In this document: positions 48,701 to 58,311 of the stretch, one piece after another | Layout: each line of letters starts with the position of its first letter | Position numbering within the stretch: the first letter of the stretch is position 1 | DNA from: Siphonodentalium dalli | Lineage: Eukaryota > Mollusca > Scaphopoda > Gadilida > Siphonodentaliidae | Direction: 5' to 3' | Assembly: GCA_032622095.1 (NCBI GenBank) | Contig: CP136064.1 | Coordinates: 272,451,614-272,515,613, forward strand | Length of the DNA stretch: 64,000 nucleotides | Notes under the pieces: model-generated | Database searches by the model: none | Told to the model about the DNA's origin: nothing | The model's input: the letters and a program-made list of their open reading frames with translations, nothing else | Made by a program: the position numbers and the translations under genes

Positions 48701-48907
48701 GTACTATTAGAACTACCCAGAACTGACTGGTCAGGAAAACTACCCCACCACGCCTTCCCCACAACATGGAACAATATGGAAAAAGATTATACATCTTGCC
48801 AAAGCAGGCACACATTGAAGAAGCGCTTACAGATAGCCATGCTGAGAAATTACCCAGAAAATGTACGATGTAAAAACAAAGGATGTCCCGACTGTGCTCT
48901 TAAATAA
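45797..48907 (+). CDS. LINE ORF2: endonuclease and reverse transcriptase, uninterrupted
   Basis: An open frame of 1,036 residues if read from TTG at 45797. The first ATG is at 45953 (residue 53), just before the endonuclease, and is the more likely start (984 aa). APE-type endonuclease, about residues 58-285: LNCRS (N67), LTE (E98), GVGIY, YRP (176-178), GDLNI (D210, N212), IDHIYTN (D255) and SDH (276-278), all present. Reverse transcriptase, about 565-850: YRPIS, FIDLSKAFDT (D657), CGVPQGSILGP (712-722), YADD (743-746) and FLGIHID. The C-terminus ends in a cysteine cluster, CKNKGCPDC. The product nicks target DNA and primes reverse transcription from the cut. No stop or frameshift is visible, so it is a young copy. 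Family: CR1/L2/Jockey group; the exact clade was not determined. No ORF1 lies upstream. Confidence 0.96.
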   Translation: MAEISLSEVRDTRAQDFAAKWSQIEGDEFDPDNIHIWNQNTCQYFSPTQGKKMLSNNIKFSIFGLNCRSLNANYGDLKNLLCDLKTEENLFDVIALTEIFKVHSSSDFSLPGYHPLEFKSRPDGDDARGGVGIYIKENLQYKPRPDLTIFIPHVIETLFIEIHRGANDNYMIGCIYRPNTAPKADLDKFMLIFDNILEKLNNAKSYIIGDLNINLLNFDTYQKSNDFINNVFTRGFVPMITKPTRMTEHSATLIDHIYTNKVQGGHQTGIITCDISDHFGIFLSESNKHKPIKPPHKKATYRNYTPNNVNIFKNLLKSCKFDSVLSCNSPNKAYELFLDIYMTAHDLAFPLITRNVPNKYIKREPWMTPGLIKSSITKQELYSNKLKAPSETNKLAYLNYRQLYNKLIRKCKNNYYCDSLEKNKNDIKNTWKILKNAINKNLKSCNYPQTFNDNDTELSDPNIIAEKFNDYFSTIGRNTSNSIHTENDANFTDYLRNRQTNEFEIEPTSIQEIVLTCYTMKGKMSKDYNGISTALMKESIFIIAPPLKHIFNLSFEQGIYPMKMKISKVVPIPKINNSKEITNYRPISILPSFSKLLEKIMQKRLVDFLNEHEILYKHQYGFRQNHSTFHPIMHLLDHLVKNNDKPTRDSTLAVFIDLSKAFDTIDHDLLISKLDHYGIRGVAMSWFHSYLNERRQYVEYSGSTSHLMNTSCGVPQGSILGPIIFLIYVNDMVNSTTMDILSYADDTTLFTSGKDGELVQSYVNNELANVSDWCCCNKLSININKSNYMLLHPQNNDNKWNTLTIKLNNIQLNRIWNLGRESSTRFLGIHIDKKLTFKKHISILCSKISHAIYCINKVKNLFPSKALKTLYYALIQSHLVYGIQIWGHVPEVKKVFLLQKRALRIICNKKYRSHTDPLFKKEKILKIYDLHTLNSSIFMHDWCYNRLPASFGMMYNKRAKSTHRHPNPVLLELPRTDWSGKLPHHAFPTTWNNMEKDYTSCQSRHTLKKRLQIAMLRNYPENVRCKNKGCPDCALK

Positions 48908-49549
48908 TACGAACATTCATTGTATACTTCACACCGGTGTTCACACTATCGCATTCTCGTTCCTAAAAATGCCCATATACTACCATGCATCATAATACCG
49001 TACATCATTAGGATTTCTCTAACAATGACCCTATACCACTAGACATACATATAAACATTATATATTTGTACAGTTAATTTGAATTATCCCTAAGCCTCAC
49101 TCAACAAAAAGACTTTCCGGCGATCTTTATAGATTCCTCTTATAAAAATTAAATAGTTTGTTCTTAAAATACCCATGGAACTGGAATCGAAACTGTTCAT
49201 ATGTGTTAGAAAATATGAAAAGTTCAAAACATTATTATGGAGAGATAATGCATTATCGATCTTATAACTAGTCTGGATTGTCTAACAACCACACCGATAC
49301 TTGTTTGTGATATGCCCTAAATACTATGTTCTAGATACTTTTATATGTATATGATTATAGTCTGTACGTGTGCGTGGATATGAAATACAAGCCATCGATT
49401 CAATTATTTATAGTGATATAGGGGGTAGCAGGAAGACAGCCCGATAGGGCTAGGCTAACCCCCAACAATATACAACATTACCTTTTATGTGTTACTTCCA
49501 TTGTATTATTCATGTGTATATTGTAAATAAATTATCCTATCCTATTATC
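48908..49549 (+). mobile_element. LINE 3' untranslated region and tail
   Basis: Follows the ORF2 stop. It contains a small stem (AGCCC GAT AGGGCT, 49438-49451) set in GGGGGTAGCAGG ... GGCTAACCCCC, whose ends also pair; it is a plausible reverse-transcriptase recognition hairpin. AAATAAAT lies near 49525, and the sequence ends in ATCCTATCCTATTATCTTA, a short pentanucleotide-type tail instead of poly(A). Confidence 0.75.
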
Positions 49550-49703
49550 TTAACTTTTTCTCAAGAAACTACTCGTCAATGAGTATTCAGTAAATAAAGG
49601 GTTAATAAATTGACATGACGTGATATCGAATAAACATTGCATATGAATACTAGTTGACTGATCATTGGTGTACTTCCATATCGACAAATACCTCATCCGA
49701 CTT

Positions 49704-51296
49704 TGAGGGGGTGTTTATACATTACCCGGCGAAGATCGCATTCGCTTTAGCCGGCAGCGATAACAATAGAGTGTTTATACTTCGCCGGATAAGAATTACG
49801 GCTATCCGGATACTCAGCTATACGGTTTTCAACTTTTGGATAAAATGATTTAGTACAAGCACCTGATTGTCGTATGGATTCTAATTCGCTCTGCGGTTAA
49901 GTTAGATGTTTATCTGGGGTCATGCCGTCATGGGTGATTTCCTTTCAACAATTAACTCGAACAATATTATTGTGCAATCGCTGATAGACCAGCCCGCTTT
50001 TCACCTGTGTATATATTGGTCAGTGTGCCAGTTTGATTGTCTCTAATCAGCTGTCAGGTCGGTGGTCACGCACCTTGGTTATAAGCTATTATTATAAATA
50101 CTAACCGATGATGGTACACCTACTCTGCATGTGCATGGTACATTTGTTGCGCATTCGAGGGAATTAATTCATGTACATGTATGTCCATATATATATATGG
50201 AAGAAATGGGATGGTACGTTTCAGTGGATTCAAACTTAATGGACAATTAGTTCAATAATCTAAATATGAGTGCGCCGTGGACATATTTACACAGGGACGG
50301 GTCTAGAGGGCCTGATTTGGAGGTGTGGGACTGTTCATCTTTGGAATTTATCGACCGACCGTGGTTATGGCCAGGTGTGAGAATTTTTTTTAATCTGAAC
50401 CCTGAAAATTGCAAAATCTTAGCATCCAGCCTTAAGATTTCCAATTGTTGGACATTTTCCAAACTTGAGGCACCTCTAATAAGGTTGGATCATTTCCAAC
50501 TGATGGTCATTTCAGTCCAACAATTTGGTAAAAAAATAAGCAAATGTTGCCTAAAGAAATCACCAATAACAAATTGTTGAAAATAAAACTACGAGAACAA
50601 TTTCAACATATTGCTGATGTCAAATGTCGAACTATTGCCGTGTCAGGTATGAAATTTCCAGCTTTTGAATATTTTGATTAAAGTTGGGATGAGACACCCC
50701 CATCGCCACGGCCCTATATACATGGACATGGTGAACGCCCGAGTAAAATGAAAAACATATTTTATTGTATAATGTGCAAACGGAAATGTGTCACATTTGA
50801 TTCGCGATGTTGAAACTTATATATATAATATAAAATCCAATCCGAATGATTAGACACCAATTTGTAGATGTATGCGACGAAAATATCTCAAAACTGACAA
50901 TGGCCATGCTTTTGGTGCGACACTCACTTCACAGGCTGTATGTGAACCCAAACAAACCATTAACAATGTTTTTTAAATATCTATAAAATTACCAATAGCA
51001 ATACCTGAAAGTTTGAGTTGGATATTAATAATTTCGGCATTTCCATTTCTAAAAAGTTTCATTTCACTATACTGCCCAACCATATCTCTAACAGGAAGCG
51101 GCTAGATGTTTACAGGTGTACAGCAATATCATATTGCAGTTCAGTGAGAACTAAAACGAAAACTATTAACAAGTAAAGGAGACACATGAATATATGCGTA
51201 TCTTCGCCGGCGATGTGTAAACACTCTTCCCAACCTTCGCCGGCTAACGGGTTCGTCGGGTAACGGCTTCACCGGCTATGTGTAAACGTCACCTCA
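49704..51296. mobile_element. Probable 1.6-kb inverted-repeat DNA element without transposase
   Basis: The left end TGAGGGGGTGTTTATACATT, ACCCGGCGAAG, and further in GAGTGTTTATACTTCGCCGG, corresponds in inverted form to the right end (51195-51296), which on the minus strand reads TGAGGTGACGTTTACACATA, GCCGG, and further in GAGTGTTTACACATCGCCGG. Each end thus carries two copies of a GTGTTTACAC..CGCCGG motif. No coding domain inside. The target duplication was not resolved. The superfamily is unknown. Confidence 0.6.
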
Positions 51297-52342
51297 GTGT
51301 TCGTCCCGTATATATTGCAGTGCATCCCGTATGTCTGCCTGTACCGATTGTGTTCCCAGACTGCTGGTCCGATTTCAACCAAATTTCGTGTGGTGATTCT
51401 GATTACCCTGTCGGAGGTTATAATGGCGTTATTTTTTTCTTCAAATTTTCGATTTAAACAAATTTGTAATACGACCCTGCCTAACTATGCTTAAAAGCCA
51501 TGTCCTGATTGGCCAGTGGCCCGAGTTACCATGGCTATCTCGTTCCAGTTTTGTGGTACAATTCTACTTTTTCCAATTGTACCACGAAAAAAATCGGTTT
51601 ATTCAGATCGACGCACGCGACTTTTCCCGTCTTTTCTAACTCCGCGCAAACGGGGCATCAACGGAGTACACCCGCACCCGTAACCCTTTGAATTTTGCTA
51701 CATCATGACAATCTTGCGAATTTTCTAGCGATTTGTCGCTTGAAACAAGTTTGGTTGCCAATGAATATGGTCCAAATGATGTTATGGTATATTGATATAT
51801 GTTACGACCAAAGAAAGTTACTTAATAAGTATATTAAATGACAAAATAAATCCATGGGGCCGGGCTGTGCATTCGTCGATTCGAATCTCGATCATATTCG
51901 TCGATTCGATATTTCGGAATCAAGTTGAAAATGAAAGCGTTTGTTCACCAGTACAGAAGGGGGATAAGATCATTTAGATCGCTTTGTGTAAGGAAAATGG
52001 TCCATAGTCGATGATCATATTCATGTTGTCCCAACAACGTTCAACACAGAAATGACCGCAATTCGTATTTCCTGTACATTTTAAATGAAAGGCACGGGCG
52101 CCGCTGAAAACACATCGTTTTTTAGCCAATCACAACGATTATTTTCTAGAAGAGGTGCCTCGAAAAGTCAATGGGGGAATTTCATAACAAGACAAGATTA
52201 CCGGAGTATTCCATGCAAATAAATCGAGTACGCCCAATACGAATTACACCACGAAATGTTTTCTCACCTGAGACCGAAAAAGCGCAGTATTTCGTTGACT
52301 ATTCAGTCGAATTGTGACCATAAACTTTCAGTCGTATTACAA
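51297..52342. other. No supported gene
   Basis: Contains GTACCACGAAAAAAATCGG near 51580 close to TTGTGGTACAATT at 51551, a small inverted repeat. A direct repeat, ATTCGTCGATTCGAA / ATTCGTCGATTCGAT, lies at 51870 and 51897. Nothing else recognised. Confidence 0.4.
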
Positions 52343-52488
52343 AAGAAATAAATACACGGTGTATCGGTGTGTATGGTCAAGTTGTACCAAAAAAAATGAT
52401 TGTAGGACTCCGCTACGCGTCGTCCTACAATCAGTTTTTTGTGGTACAACTTGACCATACACACCTCTACACCATGTATTTATTTCTT
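52343..52488. repeat. Fold-back palindrome, 146 bp
   Basis: The arm AAGAAATAAATACA.GGTGTA..GGTGTGTATGGTCAAGTTGT pairs with its complement ending at 52488. Inside, ATTGTAGGAC and GTCCTACAAT surround a GC-rich loop, TCCGCTACGCGTC. Arms are nearly perfect. Confidence 0.95.
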
Positions 52489-52519
52489 AATTAATTAAAA
52501 TAAAAAATAAAAAAATAAG

Positions 52520-52775
52520 CTCAATTTGGGCCTATTTCATATCAAATAAGTCCAATGTGAACATATTTGCACGATGATATGTTGCAGTAGATATGTGCGC
52601 TCTTTATATATATGTGTTTTCACTGTGGCCCGCGCCATGCATCCTACGGAATAACAGGTATAATTCTACTATGGGCTTATTCCAGAATCAAGTAAGTCCA
52701 ATATGAACCAATGCCAATATTGATGTCCAATATAAACTTATCTGCACGATGATATATTGAAGTAGCATGGTAAAT
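52520..52775 (+). repeat. Imperfect direct repeat and fragment of the 12.3-kb repeat family
   Basis: TAAGTCCAATGTGAAC with GCACGATGATATGTTGCAGTAG (52547-52590) recurs as TAAGTCCAATATGAAC with GCACGATGATATATTGAAGTAG (52691-52765). Between them lies TTTTCACTGTGGCCCGCGCC (52617), the core of the interspersed repeat at 26.5 kb. Confidence 0.7.
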
Positions 52776-52782
52776 ATCTATA

Positions 52783-52896
52783 TCTATATAAGAGAGTAAG
52801 ATACATGTACGTATGTCATGGACGCGAAACGCACACAGGGGCGCAGGCCCATCCGACGCCGAACAAAAACTCCAGAAGGGAGTCTTTTTCAGCTAG
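52783..52896 (+). mobile_element. Possible very short Helitron-like element
   Basis: Starts TCTATATAAGAGAGTAAG and ends with a small hairpin, ACTCC AGAAG GGAGT, nine bases, then CTAG. The 3' flank is A instead of T, which does not fit the usual A|T insertion, so the call is weak. Confidence 0.35.
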
Positions 52897-52946
52897 ATAT
52901 AATATAACGATGATATTCAATTTGCTGCGTTATTTAGTGTTGAATA

Positions 52947-53377
52947 TGAGATAGACATGGGTGATAAAGGTGGATGAATGTGAGATAGACATGGGTGATA
53001 AAGGTGGATGAATGTGAGATAGATATGGGTGATAAAGGTGGATGAATGTGAGATAGACATGTGTGATAAAGGTGGATGAATGTGAGATAGACATGTGTGA
53101 TAAAGGTGGATGAATGTGAGATAGACATGGGTGATAAAGGTGGATGAATGTGAGATAGACATGGGTGATAAAGGTGGATGAATGTGAGATAGACATGGGT
53201 GATAAAGGTGGATGAATGTGAGATAGACATGGGTGATAAAGGTGGATGAATGTGAGATAGACATGGGTGATAAAGGTGGATGAATGTGAGATAGACATGG
53301 GTGATAAAGGTGGATGAATGTGAGATAGACATGGGTGATAAAGGTGGATGAATGTGAGATAGACATGGGGTGATAAG
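52947..53377 (+). repeat. 34-bp tandem array, about 12.6 copies
   Basis: The unit is TGAGATAGACATGGGTGATA followed by AAGGTGGATGAATG. Only a few changes occur (GATATGG in copy 3, CATGTGTG in copies 4 and 5). The period is not a multiple of three and no frame contains a stop on the minus strand, so three long overlapping minus-strand frames arise; they are not genes. Confidence 0.97.
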
Positions 53378-54030
53378 AGTGTTGAACAATTTTTTCAAAA
53401 TGAACAGACATAATTCAATGGAACTATATTTGCTCTTGAATGTGTCTTTACTTCCTCTTTGGTTGTTATAAAGAAAACAATTTTCTAGATCGTTTTTCCT
53501 TGCTAAAATGTGATTATGTGATAAAGAGGATCTCAAATTCGCCGCAATTCTATAAGAAATTTATTAATATCGTCCACTAAATTCGATTCGAGACTCGCTA
53601 AAGCTCGGCTCTAATATAATTTAGTGCACTCGGTTAATACATTTCGTAACGAATTGCGTCTCATTAGAGATCCTCAGTATATTTCCGAAATTGTGGTCAC
53701 ATTTAGTAGTTGGGGTCAGAGAACATCTTTGACGCATATAATATATGGCAAGTTGGAAAAATGACGGACAGTTAAGTGGCGAAAGTGTTTTTTTTTTGGG
53801 TGGGATATCACCCAAACTTTAGTCCAAATGCAAAGTAAGCTGAAAGTGTTTGCTATTTGGATTTTCCAACCAGTATTTACTGTCAATTATGTTTATTTTC
53901 GGCTACAAATCGAATCTGTTCATACTTCCGGTCAGTTGGAACATTTCCAATTATAAAGGCCACCATTGCTCATTACAATATTAATTAGTGCCCGCTTCCA
54001 CAACCGACTCGTGGTATCGATGAAGAAGTA
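53378..54030. other. No supported gene
   Basis: AT-rich spacer. The sequence ATTCGATTCGAGACTCGC at 53580 has weak dyad symmetry. Nothing else recognised. Confidence 0.35.
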
Positions 54031-54033
54031 TGT

Positions 54034-54840
54034 GTGGAAAACAATGGACAAGATACTCCAAAATCTTCTAAAGCTACAGGCAACATTCTTTTCCAAGCTC
54101 TGAAAAAAAAAGTTGTCAAATACCGCAGATATCACTCAAACCGAAGGCTCTTGTCATGGGAACGTGCAGGGCCAAAACAATCGCATATTTTTGTATACCA
54201 CCCGGTGCAACAAACGCTCTGAGAGAAAGGAACTTCCTTAATGATAATGAAGAGTTTGTTATTGGTTGAATCCGGAAAATATCCTCTCAACAACCTGTCA
54301 TTTAGGCTGTTCATTAAGACGGTGCAATGGTTCTCTCCCGATTCAACGATTCAGATGAGGTACTCCGCCGACACACTCGAATATTGGAAGGCCGGTTATA
54401 GACTTCTAGGCCACAAATTTATTTATTCACAAGCGACACAAAGAACTCAAATTAGTTAATAACAGGTGAAGTGAACAGAGGATGGTACAATCCAAGTGAA
54501 TCGGAAATTAACTGTGCAGTTCATGTACCATGTGTGGACCATCTGAAAAAAATCAATCAGGAACAGTTCCCGTTGAATATAATACCCGGTATCATTGAAC
54601 AAGCGCTGGCAGTGAATCGTCCTACAACTTTATTGTCAGTGTTGATGGTAAAACATGTTCCGGGAATCAGCGCAGTGTGGATACATATACTTGTTTGGAC
54701 ACGAGCCTCATGCCACAGATTCCTCTGAGCGAGGAAGATTTCAAAAAGAAAATAATGAATTGGATGATATGATAACTACTCTTAATTTGCAATCAAAGGG
54801 TGAAACTATGAACTATGGTGAAATATTTTCATTTTTCTAG
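54034..54840 (+). pseudogene. Decayed coding region of unknown family
   Basis: Protein-like text runs through shifting frames on the + strand. 54034-54222 is basic and open (KSSKATGNILFQALKKKVVK, then RYHSNRRLLSW). 54471-54640 reads EINCAVHVPCVDHLKKINQE then FPLNIIPGIIEQALAVNRPT. A shifted frame follows with SVDGKTCSG, and a third frame with YLFGHEPHATDSSERGRFQK and NNELDDMITTL. At least two frameshifts and several stops lie between these pieces. The text has the feel of a multicopy invertebrate or transposon-borne gene, but I cannot name it. It ends against the 130-bp repeats. Confidence 0.5.
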
Positions 54841-55216
54841 TTGGAGTTATTCTCTGATAAGCATTTGTAACTTTGTGACTAAAAACACGCCGTATTTTTG
54901 AAAGGACTTCCAAATGTAACTTTGTAACCCCTTTTAAACAAGGATAGGTGAAATATTTTCATTTTTCTAATTGGAGTAATTCTCTGATAAGCAGTTGTAA
55001 TTATGTAACAACAAACACGTCGCATTTATGCAACGACTTCCATGTGTAACTTTGTAACCCTGTTTTATCAAGGAGCGGTGAAATATTTTCTTCTAATTGG
55101 AGTTATTTTCTGATAAGCATTTGTAACTATGTAACAAAAAACACGTCGCATTTTTGAAACGACTTCCAAATGTAACTTTTTAACCCTTTTTGAACAAGGA
55201 TGGGTGAAATATTTTC
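54817..55216 (+). repeat. 130-bp tandem repeat, three copies and a stub
   Basis: Units start at GGTGAAATATTTTC at 54817, 54947, 55077 and 55203 (spacings 130, 130, 126). Each contains TTGGAGT.ATT.TCTGATAAGC, TTGTAACT.TGTAAC and ACGACTTCCAAATGTAACTT. The third unit lacks ATTTTT and the fourth is cut short. Confidence 0.93.
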
Positions 55217-56366
55217 TATGTGTCAAACAATTTGCGGATTTTTGAAACGACTTCCTAATGTGACTCCAGATGCCAAAAGAAAACAAATAGGGCGCATTTT
55301 AGTCGGAGTTAACACACGAGCAAACGTTGATTCGACATGTAAAAAAACCACGACGTATTTGTAACCCAGTAACTGGTTACAAATGCGAAGTATTTTTATT
55401 TCTGCACCACAATCTGCCATATACGCTTCCAAAGGGCTTCCTACAACTGCAAGCAGGACCCCGGCTATGTAGTTTTGGTACATATATCAGCTCGAAATTC
55501 ACTGCACCAGTTTCAAATTCGGGATTGTATCATATTATAACGTCTGGGACCCAAATAGAAGTGGGGCGCACGTGGTTTGGGGGTTGGTATAAGTCGTAAG
55601 ATGAATTTGAAGTCAGGGACAACGTCGGTCATTTCAGTTGGGATTTTTCCCAATCATTTATCGCCGAGGGCAGAACGCACTTTTTGTAGTGATCAGTGTT
55701 GCATCGGTAATAATATACCATTCTCGGACCTCTGAAATTATAACTTGAGACCTGGCTAGCTTTGGGTGGGAGGATGGTATATCTTCCTTCCTGTCATATT
55801 ATACAGTGAACGAACATGCATTGATAGACCATTTTCTTGTATCAAAGACTCACACTCATATGGTATATTCTTCTGAGATTCTGACTGACGATGCACTCAA
55901 CACTTCGAATCATCTCACTCTCGTATGTTCGTTGTCCATCCCGAGCTAAAACAATCAACAACATACCACTAGAAAACGTTTGCGTGGGAACGTGCACATT
56001 TAGAAACAATAGAGTCCTTGGTTATACCATGGGTGAGCGACGTTACGCGAAAGCATTCTATACACAAAACAGGACCTTTGCTTGTTTTTCGACCGTTTCG
56101 CGGCTACCATTATTTGAGCTACTCATTACTCAGTTCCTCTGATAAACTATCGCCCTCAATCAGAAACTACACGAGTGTTGGGAAGCAGAAGGACGACCAG
56201 GCGATTCACATCATTACTCACATGTTTTATATAAACAATCTAAACGGTATATACAGTGTAGATCAGTTAAGTTATCTTACAATTGAATTAGAATGTTGTT
56301 CCCGCATAATCGTTAAACGGATACACACATTTACATAGTTTAACGGTATATTTCAAAGACGAACAT
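55217..56366. other. No confident gene
   Basis: Open frames at 55327-55599, 55891-56142 and 56018-56338 overlap and lack recognisable domains. TGGGAACGTGCA near 55985 also occurs near 54157 in the decayed coding region, a hint that pieces of one element were duplicated. Confidence 0.35.
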
Positions 56367-57360
56367 TTGTTTCCGCATATATACCGGCAATATGCCCATC
56401 TTGCTAACCATCAATTTACTGAGCCGATTCCATCTCTTCCCTTTGCGAAGAATCACCCTAGCCAATTTCAGCAAACGCAAAATGTTTCGGCATCTTTTCC
56501 CAATATTGCTAGCCAGCATCTTGACCGAGCCAATATCGACGATCACAAGAAGACATTCGATGAGCTCTGCCCATCAACCGTTCTATTAGATCAGTTGGAG
56601 CAAACACTTGTCGTTGTTGTAGGGAAGAGACAGGGAGAGGTAGACAAAAAAGAAAGTAGAGAAGGAACTTTATTTTTAGAGAAATTAGAACTAAACAAAA
56701 GCTGGAGGAATGTGCACGCAAAACAAAAGAGCTGGACTTATGTCAGAACAATGGTGACTGATCTGAAAGCCAAGATAGATGAAAAAACGCAAATGTCATA
56801 AATGAAAACGAACAGTACTCGCGTAAAGAGAGTCTCATAATTATTGGTTTGAAGGGGAAGAGGGGCGAAACACGATGACAATGAAGGGGAAGAGGGGCGA
56901 AACACCACGAAAATGAAGGGGAAGAGGGGCGAAACACCACGAAAATGCACAGAGAAAGTATTTTGGTTGGCTAAAGAGGCACTGCATATTGATGTGAAAG
57001 ATAGCGACATATCCATCGCACATAGAGATGTGAACTCGCCCAATATGTCAGAGACCGCTTATATATACGATTCAACAATAGCGAGCAATGTCCGTCATTA
57101 GGAAGGTGAGTCGATTAAAAACAGTCAAGGTGCCAGATAAAACGTCCAGTAAAGTTTATATTATGGAAGACACAACTAAGATGTACCAGGACTTACTCAC
57201 TCGTGCATTAAAGTTAGATTGCATTAAAAACGCTCGGATTGCTAACACCAAGCTTTTTGTCAAGCCGAAATGTGTAGCAGGTGTTAGGTTACGTACATGT
57301 ACATCGGGCGATCTGGACACAATAATGACAGCGTATGGTAACGATGGAGATATGGAGTGA
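56367..57360 (+). pseudogene. LINE ORF1-like remnant, frameshifted
   Basis: Three frame-shifted pieces in order on the + strand. Upstream (56367-56801): a helical, charged segment ending LKAKIDEKTQ. Then, in another frame, NENEQYSRKESLIIIGLKGK, followed after a local triplication by EKVFWLAKEALHIDVKDSDI and SIAHRD. Last (57088-57360): KVYIMEDTTKMYQDLLTRAL, LFVKPK and SGDLDTI. The coiled coil, a 'NxEQYSRxxSLxIxG' block, an 'SHR'-like block and a 'LTxALKL...VKPK' end are the layout of ORF1-type nucleic-acid-binding proteins of L1-like and related LINEs. Frameshifts lie near 56795 and 57095. It may come from a different LINE family than the one at 45.8 kb. Confidence 0.65.
56851..56946 (+). repeat. 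32-bp triplication within the ORF1 remnant
   Basis: GAAGGGGAAGAGGGGCGAAA followed by CACCACGAAAAT-type sequence repeats at 56851, 56883 and 56915. It sits exactly after the SLIIIGL block. As 32 is not a multiple of three it disrupts the frame. Confidence 0.95.
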
Positions 57361-58311
57361 AAGTGTTAATTTTACTGAGTTCCTTGTTGAGTCCAGCTCC
57401 AGACAAAGTGTAGACAGAGATCACGGCAGACATAGCTTCGTCATCGTAACTAGATGTAAATGACTCATTATATATGCTTTATTTTGTTCATTCGATGATC
57501 AATGTCTGTTTTTATATGACCAGCGAATGTGTTGCTTTTGGATCGCGGTATTGCGATGAGTGTGCATTGTGTTAGATAAGCGTACTGATGTACGCCCCAT
57601 GAAGGGATCGAAGTCTATATCCATTTCCCTCACAATATGTACCCCGTGTATATTTCATTGGACCTGGAATAATTCAGTATCATCAACTTGAAACCGACTT
57701 TTAATTATAAAATACATTGAATCATTTGCCAATCTCGTGTGATTAATCACGCGTCCATTGATTATCCATTTTTGTATGACGACGAGAGAGACACAATCCT
57801 CTGATATATACTGATAATCACATCAATTTGTTAAAACAAATTATAAAATCAAATGTGAAATAAACAACTCTATCGATCTAAGGGCAGTGACTCTATGTTA
57901 ACTGTTCGCTTTATATTTACTTCTAAGGAGAAGCAACTGTACTGTGTGGTTCCATATCGAATAGGTATTTGGTAGTTTTAGTATATTGACATAATTTTAC
58001 AACCTGCATATTTCAATTTCCTGTGATAATTGTTGTCATTATTATATTGTAACATTTACTTGCAGTGAGGTCCCTGTGTACTGTTTCTGGTTTGGTCTGT
58101 TGCTGACTTGGTGTGTTTACCAAATTTATGTACCGGTGCAGGAATGGTGCTATTCCGCCTCGTCAGTTACTTATATATGATCCACATGTGTTTCTCGTTA
58201 TTTTATTCCTATATGTACACCCACCTACGAATGTGATATTTGTTATCGATGGCCTCCACGTAACGTCCGTGGTTTCTTTTTGGATCCTGTTACGCGCGCG
58301 ACGATGATCGC
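57361..58311. other. No supported gene
   Basis: AT-rich spacer before the right duplication copy. A stop-bounded frame at 58113-58307 has no domain. No repeats recognised. Confidence 0.4.

Noticed and set aside
52917-53536. Three long overlapping minus-strand frames rich in His, Pro and Ser
   Set aside because: All come from a 34-bp tandem repeat whose complement has no stop in any frame.
54330-54380. MRYSADTLEYW as a terminal exon of the same family
   Set aside because: The resemblance is short, it lies 20 kb away beyond a LINE, and the surrounding text belongs to another decayed coding region.
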